Shown here: piece by piece, positions 1 to 8,589 of the stretch
How positions within the stretch are numbered: position 1 is the first letter of the stretch
Layout of the letters: each line of letters opens with the position of its first letter
Assembly: GCF_020010905.1 (NCBI RefSeq)
Contig: NZ_JAGJBY010000002.1
Span: 4,092,001-4,156,000, forward strand
From: Streptomyces acidiscabies
GTDB taxonomy: Bacteria > Actinomycetota > Actinomycetes > Streptomycetales > Streptomycetaceae
Direction of reading: 5' to 3'
DNA: 64,000 nt
Notes under the pieces: model-generated
What the model was told of the DNA's origin: nothing
The model's input: the letters and a program-made list of their open reading frames with translations, nothing else
The model's database searches: none
Made by a program: the position numbers and the translations under genes

Positions 1-638
1 TTGTAGTCGTTGTAGCAGAGCTTCGCCGCCGGGTCGGCGCTGCGGGCGGTACGGAACGCGGTCTCGATGTACCCGTCGCCGAGCACGTTCTGGAACACGG
101 TCGACCGGCGACCGCCGGTGCCGTCCGCGAACGCCTCGTTGACGACGTCCCACGAGTGGACGCGGCCCTTGTAGTGGTTCGCGAGCTGCGTGATGTGGTT
201 GTTCATGACGTCGCGCAGCGTGTTCGCGTCGCCGATCGAGCCGACCCAGCCCGGGAGTTGGGAGTGCCAGACCATCGTGTGGCCGCGCAGCTTCTGACCG
301 TGCGACGACGCCTGGTTCGCGATCTGGTCGCCGGGGCCGAAGTTGAACGAGCCGCGGGAGGGTTCGACCGTGTCCCACTTCATCTCGTTCTCGGCGGTGA
401 CCTGGTTGAACTCCCGGTTCAGGACCGTCGAGTATACCGACTGGCTCAGCTTGAACCCGGCGATCGCGGCGCCGAAGTACCGCCCCGACTGGGCGGCTTG
501 GGCGCCGAGCGTGGACGCCTTGATCGCGGGAGCGGGTGCTGGAGCGTCTTTCGGTACGGCCGCCGCCGTACCGCCGGCCAGCAGCGTGACCGCCGCCAGC
601 GCGCCCAGCAGGGCGGGTTGTCGTGTTCGGAGATTCAT
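1..638 (-). CDS. Secreted endo-1,4-beta-xylanase, GH10 (C-terminus beyond window)
   Basis: The enzyme should cleave internal beta-1,4 bonds of xylan outside the cell. The visible 212 residues start with a signal peptide (NLRTR, then a hydrophobic Ala/Leu stretch) followed by GH10 sequence: AENEMKWDTVEP, GHTMVWHSQLPGW and WDVVNEAF, whose Glu is the family acid/base. The nucleophile Glu and any carbohydrate-binding module lie beyond base 1. The ATG is preceded by a GAGGAG-like ribosome site. It lies 43 bases downstream of the GH43 gene on the same strand with no promoter seen between, so the two probably form one operon under the control region at 2336-2493. Confidence 0.93.
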   Translation of the reverse strand, partial: MNLRTRQPALLGALAAVTLLAGGTAAAVPKDAPAPAPAIKASTLGAQAAQSGRYFGAAIAGFKLSQSVYSTVLNREFNQVTAENEMKWDTVEPSRGSFNFGPGDQIANQASSHGQKLRGHTMVWHSQLPGWVGSIGDANTLRDVMNNHITQLANHYKGRVHSWDVVNEAFADGTGGRRSTVFQNVLGDGYIETAFRTARSADPAAKLCYNDY

Positions 639-681
639 GGTTCTCCTCGTACGGGATGCGGGTTCCTTGCGGGGTGTGCCG

Positions 682-2319
682 TCAGGGCACCGACACCTCG
701 AACCGCGAGACGCGGACCGAACCGCCGAGCGCCCGAGTGGCGTGGTTGAAGAGGGCGAAGCGGTAACCCATGAAGAACTGCCAGGCGTTGCCCATCGAGA
801 AGGCCGGGCCGAGCCGGGTGAACGTGACGCCGTCGAGGCTGTAGGAGAAGGTGCCGGAGCGGGCGGCGCCGGGCCGGATGTCCGCATTCGCGCGCAGCCA
901 GAGCCTGTTGGCCGTCACGGGCACGCTCGCCGCCTCCGTGCCCGTCCCCGTCGTGTTCCAACTCCCGTCCATCGTCAGCCCGTTCACCATCACGAGCCGC
1001 GTCGCCGTACCCTCCCGCTTGACGCCGATCCACGCGGAGGAGTCCCGCAGCAGCGCGAGCCCCGCGCGGTCGCCGTCACGCATCGCGGTGACGTCCAAGA
1101 TGGCGGTCGCGGTCGAACTCGGGCCCTGGATACGGTGGGTGAGGGTGTTGCGGGCCCAGTACAGGTCGTTCGTGACCGTCGCCGTGGACAGCGTGAGGCC
1201 GTTGTTCACCGACCACTTGGTGTCGTCCGGGTTGTGGTTCCACTCCCACTTCGGCTTCAGCTTCGTACCGTCGAAGGTGTCGACGCCGATCATCGACGCG
1301 ACCTGACGCGGGGGAGTGGGCAGGACGGGGCTCGGATACGTCGATCCCCAGGCGCCGCCCACGAGTTGGAGCACCGGCCAGCCGTCCGACGTCCAGGTGA
1401 CCGGCGCGAGGACCGGGATCCGGCCGCCCGGATAGGCGTCCACGAAGGCGAGGTAGTACCAGGCGCCGGTCTGCGTCTGCACGAGCCCGCCCTGATGCGG
1501 GACCCCGCCGCCGGGCACCGGACCCGGCAGGTTCAGCAGCAACTGCCGTAGCGTGTACGGGCCGAAGGGGCCGCTGGTCGACTTCAGGACGTACTGGCCG
1601 TTCGCCGGGCGGGTCACGAAGATGTAGTAGTTGCCGCCGACCTTGTAGAACCGGGAGCCCTCCAGCGTCCCGATGCTCGCCGGGGTGCTGAACACCTGCT
1701 GCGCGCGCACCTGGCTCCGGCCGTCCGGCGCCAACTGGGCAACGCTGATCGTGGTGTTGCCGTACGCGACGTACATCGTGTCGTCCGTGTCGACCAGCAG
1801 CCCGGCGTCGTAGTACACGTTCCCCAGCGACGCCAACTGGCTCCACGGACCCTCCACCGAGGGCGCCGAGTAGAGGAACGTCCGCGCGAAGTCGATCTGG
1901 CCCAGCCAGTAGAACGTGCGGTTGCTCGGGCGGTAGGCCAGGGACGACGCCCAGATTCCGCGTACGTATCCCCGGCCGCCGTTCAGGTCGTACTTGGCGC
2001 CGAAGTCCAGCCTCGGGACCGAGTGGCCGGCGAACTCCCAGTTGACCAGGTCGTAGGAGCGGAGGATGGGGGCGCCGGGGGAGTAGTGCATGGTCGAGGC
2101 GGAGTAGTAGAAGGCGTCGCCGACGCGGATGACGTCGATGTCGGCGAAGTCCTGCCACAGGACAGGGTTGTTGTACGTCGCGGCTGCGGTCATGGCCTCG
2201 GCGGTGTGGGGGAGTGCGGCTCCCAGGAACAGACCGGCTCCGCCGGCCAGCGCTCCGCGCCGGGTGATCCGTTGTCTCGGCCATGACATGCCGGGGGTCG
2301 GATCTCCTGTGTCGTCCAT
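682..2319 (-). CDS. Tat-exported GH43 family beta-xylosidase/arabinofuranosidase
   Basis: This glycosidase probably removes xylose or arabinose from xylan fragments released by the adjacent xylanase. The 545-residue protein has a twin-arginine signal (ITRRGALAGG, residues about 17-26). A five-bladed GH43 propeller follows: NNPVLWQDFADIDVIRVG carries the base Asp, YDAGLLVDTDD the second Asp, and TLEGSRFYK the general-acid Glu. The C-terminal 200 residues form a beta-sandwich like the C-terminal domain of GH43 xylosidases (GLALLRDSSAWIGVK, FSYSLDGVTFTRLG). I chose the ATG at 2319 because a GGAGGAG sits just before it and the Tat signal follows; the open frame extends 58 codons upstream across the operator region. 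Exact substrate is not certain. Confidence 0.88.
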   Translation of the reverse strand: MDDTGDPTPGMSWPRQRITRRGALAGGAGLFLGAALPHTAEAMTAAATYNNPVLWQDFADIDVIRVGDAFYYSASTMHYSPGAPILRSYDLVNWEFAGHSVPRLDFGAKYDLNGGRGYVRGIWASSLAYRPSNRTFYWLGQIDFARTFLYSAPSVEGPWSQLASLGNVYYDAGLLVDTDDTMYVAYGNTTISVAQLAPDGRSQVRAQQVFSTPASIGTLEGSRFYKVGGNYYIFVTRPANGQYVLKSTSGPFGPYTLRQLLLNLPGPVPGGGVPHQGGLVQTQTGAWYYLAFVDAYPGGRIPVLAPVTWTSDGWPVLQLVGGAWGSTYPSPVLPTPPRQVASMIGVDTFDGTKLKPKWEWNHNPDDTKWSVNNGLTLSTATVTNDLYWARNTLTHRIQGPSSTATAILDVTAMRDGDRAGLALLRDSSAWIGVKREGTATRLVMVNGLTMDGSWNTTGTGTEAASVPVTANRLWLRANADIRPGAARSGTFSYSLDGVTFTRLGPAFSMGNAWQFFMGYRFALFNHATRALGGSVRVSRFEVSVP

Positions 2320-2335
2320 CGGCTCCTCCAGTGGG

Positions 2336-2353
2336 GGTGGGAGCGCTCCCACC
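2336..2353. promoter_or_regulatory. CebR-type LacI-family operator
   Basis: Perfect 18-bp palindrome GGTGGGAGCGCTCCCACC in the leader of the GH43-xylanase operon, 16 bases before the start codon. Its core TGGGAGCGCTCCCA (2338-2351) is identical to the known CebR box of Streptomyces, bound by the cello-oligosaccharide-responsive LacI-family repressor CebR. This suggests cellobiose/cellotriose derepression of a xylan-degrading operon. Confidence 0.85.
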
Positions 2354-2420
2354 TTCGGGCGGGCTTTCGGGCTGTTCAGGTGGGGTGCGCGGGGGTGTCG
2401 TACGCCTTGCCGTCTGCGGC

Positions 2421-2442
2421 GCCGTTCGCATATACGAACGGC
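2421..2442. promoter_or_regulatory. Second palindrome in the GH43-xylanase leader
   Basis: An inverted repeat with 8-bp arms GCCGTTCG/CGAACGGC around CATATA, core GTTCGCATATACGAAC, lies between the predicted promoter and the CebR box. The shape is that of an IclR- or GntR-type operator. The neighbouring IclR regulator (2531-3328) is one candidate ligand-sensing partner, but the motif differs from the palindrome in front of the divergent transporter, so the cognate regulator is unknown. Confidence 0.5.
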
Positions 2443-2465
2443 GGACAGGGCGTCGGACGGTTCGG

Positions 2466-2493
2466 ATGATAGGTGCCTCAGGGGCAGCGTCAA
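2466..2493 (-). promoter_or_regulatory. Probable promoter of the GH43-xylanase operon
   Basis: On the minus strand TTGACG (2488-2493) and TATCAT (2466-2471) are separated by 16 bp, a good vegetative-type -35/-10 pair. Transcription would start near 2459, placing both palindromes downstream of the start site, where bound repressors would act as roadblocks. Confidence 0.5.
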
Positions 2494-2530
2494 TACCTCG
2501 CGTACCGTCGAATGTTTTCGGAGGTGTTGC

Positions 2531-3328
2531 TCAGCCCGCGTTCCCCAGCGGGTGGCTGAAGCCCTGGTCCGAGATGAGGCGGGCGCCCTGGGCGAGTTCG
2601 GTGGCGAAGCGCTCGATCGACTCGTACGGGAAGCGGTGCGTGGGGCCGCTCAGGGAGAGGGACGCGGCGACCTTGCCCGTGCGGCCGGTGATCGGGACGG
2701 CCACGGCGGTGAGGCCCTCGTCGAACTCGCTGGAGCTGACCGCGTATCCGCGTTCGGCCGCTTCCGCCGCCCACGTCCTGAGCCGGTCCGTGAGGGGTTC
2801 GCCCTGGGGGGAGGTGGTCGCGACCCGGCGCAGGAAGGGGTCGGGGGCGTCGCGCAGGAGGATCTTGGAGGAGGCGCCGGCCCACAGGGGCTGCTCGTCG
2901 CCGACGTCCACGACGTGGCGCAGCGGGTGGGGGCTCTCCTCGTGGGCGACGCAGATGCGGTGTACGCCCCGGGCGACGAACAGGTTGACGGTCTCGCCGA
3001 GGCGGTCCGCGAGGTCGCGCATGACCTTGCGGGTCTCCTGGGGGACCTCCCACTGGCTCTGCGCGAGGTAGGCCCAGCGCCACAGGGCCGGGCCCGCGGT
3101 GTACCCGGCGGGGTGGGAGCCGAGGAGGCCGGTCTCCTCCAGGGTCTGGACCAGGCGCAGCGCGGTGGTCTTGGCGAGGCCGGTGGCCTCGGTGACCTCG
3201 CGGAGGGTGACGACGGGGCGGTCCTCGCTGAGGAGGTTGAGGATCTCGACGGCTCGGCGGACGCTGCGGACGCCGGGGGCGTGGGTGTCGGAGTCCTGGA
3301 GGGGTCGGTCCTCGTCGTTGGTGCTCAT
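2531..3328 (-). CDS. IclR-family transcriptional regulator
   Basis: A 265-residue IclR regulator. The N-terminal winged helix (SVRRAVEILNLLSEDRPVV, TEATGLAKTTALRLVQTLEETGLL) is followed by the IclR effector-binding domain (LADRLGETVNLFV, LWAGASSKILL, SSSEFDEGLTAVAVPI). The ATG at 3328 fits the family N-terminus; an upstream in-frame ATG would add an atypical Arg/Gly-rich extension. The gene is divergent from the transporter-dehydrogenase-dehydratase operon, the usual layout for IclR control of aromatic or hydroaromatic acid use. A palindrome at 3500-3516 in the shared promoter region is its likely site. Ligand, and activator or repressor mode, cannot be read from sequence. Confidence 0.85.
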   Translation of the reverse strand: MSTNDEDRPLQDSDTHAPGVRSVRRAVEILNLLSEDRPVVTLREVTEATGLAKTTALRLVQTLEETGLLGSHPAGYTAGPALWRWAYLAQSQWEVPQETRKVMRDLADRLGETVNLFVARGVHRICVAHEESPHPLRHVVDVGDEQPLWAGASSKILLRDAPDPFLRRVATTSPQGEPLTDRLRTWAAEAAERGYAVSSSEFDEGLTAVAVPITGRTGKVAASLSLSGPTHRFPYESIERFATELAQGARLISDQGFSHPLGNAG

Positions 3329-3499
3329 GCGTGGTCTCCCCGTCGGTCCGGCTGTCGTTCCTTGTGCATGCGTTCCTTGCGCGTGCCCCGACGGTAGTCC
3401 GCCCTGCGGACCCGCCGCCTGGCGGTGCCGAGGAAATCTTGCCGCAACTCTTGATCGGCGCAAACCGCCCGACCTATCGTTCCGCTCGTCGGATCAGAA

Positions 3500-3516
3500 G
3501 GTCCATTGTGTGGACC
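3500..3516. promoter_or_regulatory. Candidate IclR operator
   Basis: GGTCCATTGTGTGGACC, a 6-bp inverted repeat with a 5-bp spacer, sits in the 260-bp gap between the IclR gene and the divergent MHS transporter gene. Size and position fit an IclR-family binding site controlling both directions. The rest of the gap (3329-3588) shows nothing else clear. Confidence 0.55.
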
Positions 3517-3588
3517 GGCGGGTTCGACGGGCGCCGGGCCCGCTCGCTCGGCTCCCCCCTCCCCCTCACCCGACGGAGTGTGTGAGAG

Positions 3589-4953
3589 ATGAGCAGCAGT
3601 ACCCCGCAGGACACCGCGCACGGCGCTCCCCACCGTGCCCTCGCCCGGCGCGCGGCCTTCGCGAGTTTTATGGGCGCCGTGGTCGATTGGTACGACTTCT
3701 TCCTGTACGGCATCGTCGCCGGGCTTCTCTTCGGTGACCTCTTCTTTCCCGATGCCTCGCCGGCCGTCGGTACCCTCGCCGCCTGGGCCACCTTCGGCGT
3801 CGGCTTCCTCTTCCGGCCCCTCGGCGGCATCGTCTTCGGGCACTTCGGGGACCGGCTGGGCCGTAAGCGGATGCTGGTGCTGACCATGCTGATCATGGGC
3901 GTGGCCAGCACGCTGATCGGTGTCCTGCCGACGTACGCGCAGGCCGGGATCTGGGCGCCCGTCCTGCTGGTGCTGCTGCGGGCCACGCAGGGTTTCGCGG
4001 TCGGCGGCGAGTGGGGCGGGGCCGCGCTGATGGCCGTGGAGAACGCGCCTCGGAAATGGCGGTCGTTGTACAGCAGCGGCGTCCAAGTCGGCGCGTCCTT
4101 CGGGCTGTTGCTCGCGACGCTCGTCACCAAGCTGATGTCGTCGGGCACTTCGGAGGCCGCGTTCCGTGCCTGGGGGTGGCGGATACCGTTCCTGTTCAGC
4201 GCGTTCCTGGTGCTGGTCGGGCTGGTGATCCGGGCGAAGGTCGAGGAGTCGCCGGTGTTCACCGAGAAGGTCGCCGGGATGCCGGAGGGTGCCCGTCCGC
4301 GCGTACCGCTGGTCGCCGCCGTGCGCTCGAACCCCGGCGGGTTCTTCGCGATCATCGGGCTGCGGTTCGTGGAGCTGTTCACCTTCTACGGGGTGACGAC
4401 CTTCGGACTGTCGTACGGCACCGACGAGTTGGGGCTCGACCGGGACAGCCTGCTCGATGTGAACCTTGCGGTCGGGGGTCTCGCCGTGGTCACCATTCCG
4501 GCCTTCGCGTATCTCGCCGACCGGTACGGGCGACGGCGGATCTACGTCGCGGGTGGCCTGGTCGGGGCGGCGAGCGCGGTGCCGTACTTCTGGGCGATGG
4601 AGTCGGGGTCGATGGTGCTCATCGTCGTGTGCGCGGTGGTGCTCGTGAACATCGGGCACGACATGGCCGTGTCGGTCCAGCAGTCGCTGTTCACCGACAT
4701 GTTCGGGGCGGAGTACCGGTACAGCGGGGCGGGGGTCGGGTATCAGTTGGCGAGCGCCGTGGGCGGAGGGTTCACGCCCTTGATCGCCGGGGTGCTGGTC
4801 ATCTGGGCCGGGGGCGGGTGGTCGCTGGTCGCCGGGTATGTCGCGGTGGGGTGTCTGGTGTCGGCGGTGGTGGCCTGGCGGATGCGGGGTGCGGAGGAGG
4901 GGGTGCCCTCGGGGGCGCCGAGGGTAGAGTTGGCCGTAGAGCGGAACAAGTGA
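3589..4953 (+). CDS. MHS-family (MFS) carboxylate/metabolite:H+ symporter
   Basis: A 454-residue, roughly 12-helix inner-membrane carrier of the metabolite:H+ symporter branch, which includes ShiA, KgtP and ProP. Family marks are GAVVDWYDFFLYGIVAG in helix 1, the loop motif GDRLGRKRML, RATQGFAVGGEWGGAALMAVE in helix 4, and a second loop DRYGRRRIYV. It heads an operon with a zinc dehydrogenase and a 3-dehydroshikimate dehydratase, so its cargo is probably shikimate, quinate or dehydroshikimate (inference from context). It is transcribed away from an IclR regulator. Confidence 0.88.
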   Translation: MSSSTPQDTAHGAPHRALARRAAFASFMGAVVDWYDFFLYGIVAGLLFGDLFFPDASPAVGTLAAWATFGVGFLFRPLGGIVFGHFGDRLGRKRMLVLTMLIMGVASTLIGVLPTYAQAGIWAPVLLVLLRATQGFAVGGEWGGAALMAVENAPRKWRSLYSSGVQVGASFGLLLATLVTKLMSSGTSEAAFRAWGWRIPFLFSAFLVLVGLVIRAKVEESPVFTEKVAGMPEGARPRVPLVAAVRSNPGGFFAIIGLRFVELFTFYGVTTFGLSYGTDELGLDRDSLLDVNLAVGGLAVVTIPAFAYLADRYGRRRIYVAGGLVGAASAVPYFWAMESGSMVLIVVCAVVLVNIGHDMAVSVQQSLFTDMFGAEYRYSGAGVGYQLASAVGGGFTPLIAGVLVIWAGGGWSLVAGYVAVGCLVSAVVAWRMRGAEEGVPSGAPRVELAVERNK

Positions 4954-4981
4954 ACCGTCTAGTGGTCGGCTGGGAGGTCTC

Positions 4982-6031
4982 GTGAGAGCGGCGGTTCTGG
5001 TGGCGCCGGGGCGGGTCGAAGTGGTGGGGGACTGGCCGGAGGTTCCGCTGGAGGGCGGGGCGGGAGACGTGGTGGTGGCTGTGGAGGGGGTCGGGGTGTG
5101 CGGAACCGACCTCGCTGTGTTCCACGGCAGGCGTGAGGTTTCGTCGTACCCCTGGGTCATGGGGCACGAGGGGTTCGGGCGGATCGTCGCCGTAGGAACG
5201 GACGTGGTGGACCGTCAGGTGGGCCAGCGGGTCGTCATCGAACCCAATTACGCATGCCTGAAGTGTGCGGACTGCCTCACGGGGTTGACCTCGGCGTGTT
5301 CGCACCGCGCGATCGTCGGATTGAACAGCCCCGGTGTCCTCGCCGAACGTGTTGTGGTTCCGGCGCCGTTCGCTCATCCGGTTGCCTCGGCTGAAGGGGC
5401 TCCCCTTGCCGGGGAGTTGAGGGCCGAGGGGGCGGACCCGGGCGACCTTGCCGACGCTGCTGACCTCGCCGACCTGGCATGTGCCGAGCCGTACGCCGTC
5501 GCACGAGCCGCCGTCCGCCGCAGCGGCGTGACTCCGTACGACCGTTGCCTGGTCGTCGGCGCGGGAGCGCAGGGGTTGCTGGTCTGTCTGACTCTGGCCC
5601 GCCTCGGCGCCGTACCCGTCGTCACGGAACCCCACCCTCTCCGGCTGGAGAAGGCCGTCCAGTTGGGCGCGGTCGCGGACGACGGGCGCGGCGGGTTCAC
5701 GTACGTGTTCGAGACGTCCGGGTACGCCCCCGCGCTGCGCCCGGCGATCGAGCGGGCGGCTCCGGGCGCGACGGTCGTGCTGGTCGGGCTCAACTCCGAG
5801 CCGCTGCCGCTGAGTACGGACGACGTGGTGCGCCGCCAGCTCGTGGTGCGCGGCTCGATGATCTACGACCACCCCGGCGACTTCACCGCAGCCGTCGCCG
5901 AACTGCCGACGGCCCGCCCTGGAAGGGTGATCGAGGCGGGATTTTCTCTGACGGAGGCTCAGGAGGCGTTCTCCGGCGCCTCTTTGCGGGCCGGCAAGAC
6001 CTGGATCCGGATCGGGAGCGACCATGCGTAA
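4982..6031 (+). CDS. Zinc-type alcohol dehydrogenase, MDR superfamily
   Basis: A 349-residue medium-chain dehydrogenase. Catalytic zinc ligands lie in GVGVCGTDL and GHEGFGRIVAVG; structural-zinc cysteines are in YACLKCADCLTGLTSACSH. The Rossmann motif is slightly altered, VVGAGAQGLLVCLTLARLG. The GTG start follows GGGAGG. The 3' end overlaps the dehydratase gene by 8 bases, so the pair is translationally coupled. In this operon it may oxidise a hydroaromatic polyol acid such as quinate or shikimate to the 3-dehydro acid; classical quinate/shikimate dehydrogenases are of another fold, so this is inference. An insertion of about 20 Ala/Asp/Glu-rich residues precedes the nucleotide domain. Confidence 0.85.
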   Translation: MRAAVLVAPGRVEVVGDWPEVPLEGGAGDVVVAVEGVGVCGTDLAVFHGRREVSSYPWVMGHEGFGRIVAVGTDVVDRQVGQRVVIEPNYACLKCADCLTGLTSACSHRAIVGLNSPGVLAERVVVPAPFAHPVASAEGAPLAGELRAEGADPGDLADAADLADLACAEPYAVARAAVRRSGVTPYDRCLVVGAGAQGLLVCLTLARLGAVPVVTEPHPLRLEKAVQLGAVADDGRGGFTYVFETSGYAPALRPAIERAAPGATVVLVGLNSEPLPLSTDDVVRRQLVVRGSMIYDHPGDFTAAVAELPTARPGRVIEAGFSLTEAQEAFSGASLRAGKTWIRIGSDHA

Positions 6032-7784
6032 GTCCATCGCCACCGTCTGCCTCAGCGGCACCCTCACCGAGAAACTCGCCGCCGCGGCGCGCGCGGGCTT
6101 CGACGGCGTCGAGATCTTCGAGAACGACCTCCTCGCGAGCCCCCTCTCCCCGGAGGAGATCGCCGCCCGCGCGGCCGACCTGGGCCTGACGATCGACCTC
6201 TACCAGCCGATGCGTGACATCGAGGCCGTCCCCGAGGACCTCTTCGCCCGCAACCTGCGCCGCGCCCGCCACAAGTTCGACCTCATGGGACGGCTGGGCG
6301 TGGACACGGTCCTCGTCTGCTCCAACGTGTCCGTACTCGCCCTGGACGACGACGAGTTGGCCTCCGCCCAGCTCGCCCGGCTCGCGGACGCGGCGCAGGA
6401 GTCCGGTATCCGTGTCGCGTACGAGGCACTCGCGTGGGGGCGGCACGTCAGCACGTACGACCATGCCTGGCGGATCGTCCGCGACGCGGACCATCCGGCG
6501 CTCGGCACCTGTCTCGACAGCTTCCACATCCTCTCTCGGGGCTCCGATCCCAAGGGCATCGAGGACATCCCCGGCGAGAAGATCTTCTTCCTCCAGCTCG
6601 CCGACGCGCCCGTGATGGCGATGGACGTCCTTCAGTGGAGCCGCCACTACCGCTGCTTCCCGGGCCAAGGCGGCCTGGACGTCACGGAGTTGCTCCGCCA
6701 CGTCCTCGCCACGGGGTACGCCGGACCCCTCTCCCTCGAAGTCTTCAACGACGTCTTCCGCCAGGCAGACGCGGGCCGCACCGCCCTCGACGGCATGCGC
6801 TCCCTCCTGGCCCTGGAGGAGAGCGCGGGAGCCTCCCGCCTCCCGACGTCCGTGGGAGTGACGGGAGTTGCCTTCGCCGAATTCGCGACCAGCGACCCCC
6901 AGCCCACCGAGGACCTCCTCGCGTCCATCGGCTTCACCCGCACGGCCCGCCACCACACGAAACCGGTCGCCCTCTGGGAACGCGGCGAGGCCCGCATCGT
7001 CCTCAACACGGCGACCGAGCGCACGCGGACGACTCTCGCGGCCCTGGGCCTGGAATCCACGGAACCCGCCGCCTCGGCCCGCCGCGCCGAAGCCCTCCTC
7101 GCCCCCACCCTCCCCAAACACCGCGCCGCCCGGGACGTCCCCCTCGACTCCATCGCGGCACCCGACGGCACGGAAGTCCTCTTCTGCGCCACCCGCCGCA
7201 CAGGGCTGGCGAGTTGGACGGACGACTTCACGTTCACCGGCGAGAGCGGGGCGGACGGCCGGCTCGACCACCTCGCCCTCACCCAGCCCTGGCACCACTT
7301 CGACGAAGCGGTCCTCTTCCACCGCACGATCCTGGGCCTCAGCCCCCACGAGACAGTCGAACTCGCCGACCCCTACGGCCTGTTCCGCAGCCGGGCCCTC
7401 TCGGCGTCCCCCTCGGGCCCGCACTTCGTCCTCAACCTGGCCCCCACACCGGAAGCCGACGACCGGGCCCGCCACATAGCCGTCGCCGTCGACGACTTGA
7501 TATCCACGGCCCGCGCATTCCAGTCGTCCGGCGCCCCCCTGCTCCACGTCCCCGGCAACTACTACGACGACCTCGCGGCCCGATTCGACCTCCCCGCAAC
7601 GGAGTTGGAGACCTACCGCGAACTCGGCATCCTCTACGACCGCGACGAACAGGGCGGCGAGTTCCGCCACTGCTACACGGCGACGGTCGGCCAGGTGTTC
7701 TTCGAGTTCGTCCAACGGGACGGCGGTTACAGCGGGTACGGTGCGGTGAACGCTCCGATACGGTTGGCGGCTCAGCGGAGGTGA
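6024..7784 (+). CDS. quiC: QuiC-type 3-dehydroshikimate dehydratase with HPPD-like C-terminal half
   Basis: The predicted reaction is 3-dehydroshikimate to protocatechuate plus water, the entry to the beta-ketoadipate pathway. Residues 1-270 form a sugar-isomerase-like TIM barrel with metal-ligand motifs AYEALAWGRHV, TCLDSFHIL, FLQLADAP and LSLEVFND. Residues about 285-586 form two vicinal-oxygen-chelate repeats resembling 4-hydroxyphenylpyruvate dioxygenase (VAFAEFATSDPQPTEDLLASIG, LDHLALTQPWHHFDEAVLF, FFEFVQRDGGYSGYG). This two-domain architecture is that of Pseudomonas QuiC1. Length (586) fits. The start overlaps the upstream dehydrogenase. No ring-cleavage genes are nearby, so protocatechuate must be used elsewhere. 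Confidence 0.87.
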   Translation: MRKSIATVCLSGTLTEKLAAAARAGFDGVEIFENDLLASPLSPEEIAARAADLGLTIDLYQPMRDIEAVPEDLFARNLRRARHKFDLMGRLGVDTVLVCSNVSVLALDDDELASAQLARLADAAQESGIRVAYEALAWGRHVSTYDHAWRIVRDADHPALGTCLDSFHILSRGSDPKGIEDIPGEKIFFLQLADAPVMAMDVLQWSRHYRCFPGQGGLDVTELLRHVLATGYAGPLSLEVFNDVFRQADAGRTALDGMRSLLALEESAGASRLPTSVGVTGVAFAEFATSDPQPTEDLLASIGFTRTARHHTKPVALWERGEARIVLNTATERTRTTLAALGLESTEPAASARRAEALLAPTLPKHRAARDVPLDSIAAPDGTEVLFCATRRTGLASWTDDFTFTGESGADGRLDHLALTQPWHHFDEAVLFHRTILGLSPHETVELADPYGLFRSRALSASPSGPHFVLNLAPTPEADDRARHIAVAVDDLISTARAFQSSGAPLLHVPGNYYDDLAARFDLPATELETYRELGILYDRDEQGGEFRHCYTATVGQVFFEFVQRDGGYSGYGAVNAPIRLAAQRR

Positions 7785-7785
7785 C

Positions 7786-8589
7786 GTGGCGCGGATCGGT
7801 GGAGTGCACGGGATTCGGCAGCTCAGGACATCCGAGAAGATCCTGAAGGGGCAGTGGTCCGAGGCGCTCAACCGGGGGCTGGCGGATCTGGGCCAGCCCC
7901 GGCTGCCCGCAGACGCGCTCGAACTCCCGCACTGGACGCGGCTGTTGGCGCGCGGCGCCGAGCACCTCGGACCGGAGGAGGAACCGTCCCTCAGCGCGGA
8001 GGACATCGCCTTCGTCACCGCCGCGCTGGAGGACGTCGTGAGCGAGGAAGAACTCGCCCGGGTCGACGCGGCAGGGGAAGGGACGCTGGGACCTCCGCAG
8101 CTCTGGCCCGCCGCGCTCACGCGGTTGATGTGCGCGTACGACCAGAGGTGGCCCCGGGCGGGGGAGTTCTTCGTCGCGCGGATGCGTGAGGTGCGGCTCT
8201 ATCTGTACGAGCCGCGACTCGCCGAGCAGGTACGGGAGTTCGTGGCCGAGGCGTTCGCTCCGGGGGTGGGGGCGGTGGTCGGGCACTCGCTCGGGAGCGT
8301 GATCGGGTACGACCTGTTGCGGCGGGGTGAGGTGAAGGGGGTACGGACGTTCGTGTCGTGCGGGTCGCCGTTGGCTGTGCCGACGGTGCGGCGGGCTCTG
8401 GGAGTTGTGGAGGGGGTGGACGGGGTGCGGTGGGTCAACGCCTTTGATCCCAAGGATGTGGTGACCGGCGGGGCGGGGCTGGGGCTTGCCGGGGTCGTCG
8501 ATGTGGAGGTCGACAACGGGCGGGTGGATCCGCACGGTGTCGCCGGGTATCTGGAGGCGGTGGCGGGGGAGTGTGGGACTGCCGGCTGA
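7786..8589 (+). CDS. Alpha/beta hydrolase (lipase/esterase-like) coupled to the caspase gene
   Basis: A 267-residue serine hydrolase with no signal peptide or membrane segment. The N-terminus IGGVHGIRQL is the oxyanion-side strand of the fold, GHSLGS (Ser168) is the nucleophile elbow, and Asp221 (NAFDPKDVV) and His250 (VDPHGVAGYL) are likely triad partners. The GTG start lies one base after the quiC stop, and the 3' end overlaps the caspase-STAND-WD40 gene by 19 bases, so the two are almost certainly co-produced. I propose a lipase or esterase effector, or a protease substrate, within the Cascade-linked system. Its substrate is unknown, and co-transcription with quiC cannot be excluded. Confidence 0.8.
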   Translation: MARIGGVHGIRQLRTSEKILKGQWSEALNRGLADLGQPRLPADALELPHWTRLLARGAEHLGPEEEPSLSAEDIAFVTAALEDVVSEEELARVDAAGEGTLGPPQLWPAALTRLMCAYDQRWPRAGEFFVARMREVRLYLYEPRLAEQVREFVAEAFAPGVGAVVGHSLGSVIGYDLLRRGEVKGVRTFVSCGSPLAVPTVRRALGVVEGVDGVRWVNAFDPKDVVTGGAGLGLAGVVDVEVDNGRVDPHGVAGYLEAVAGECGTAG

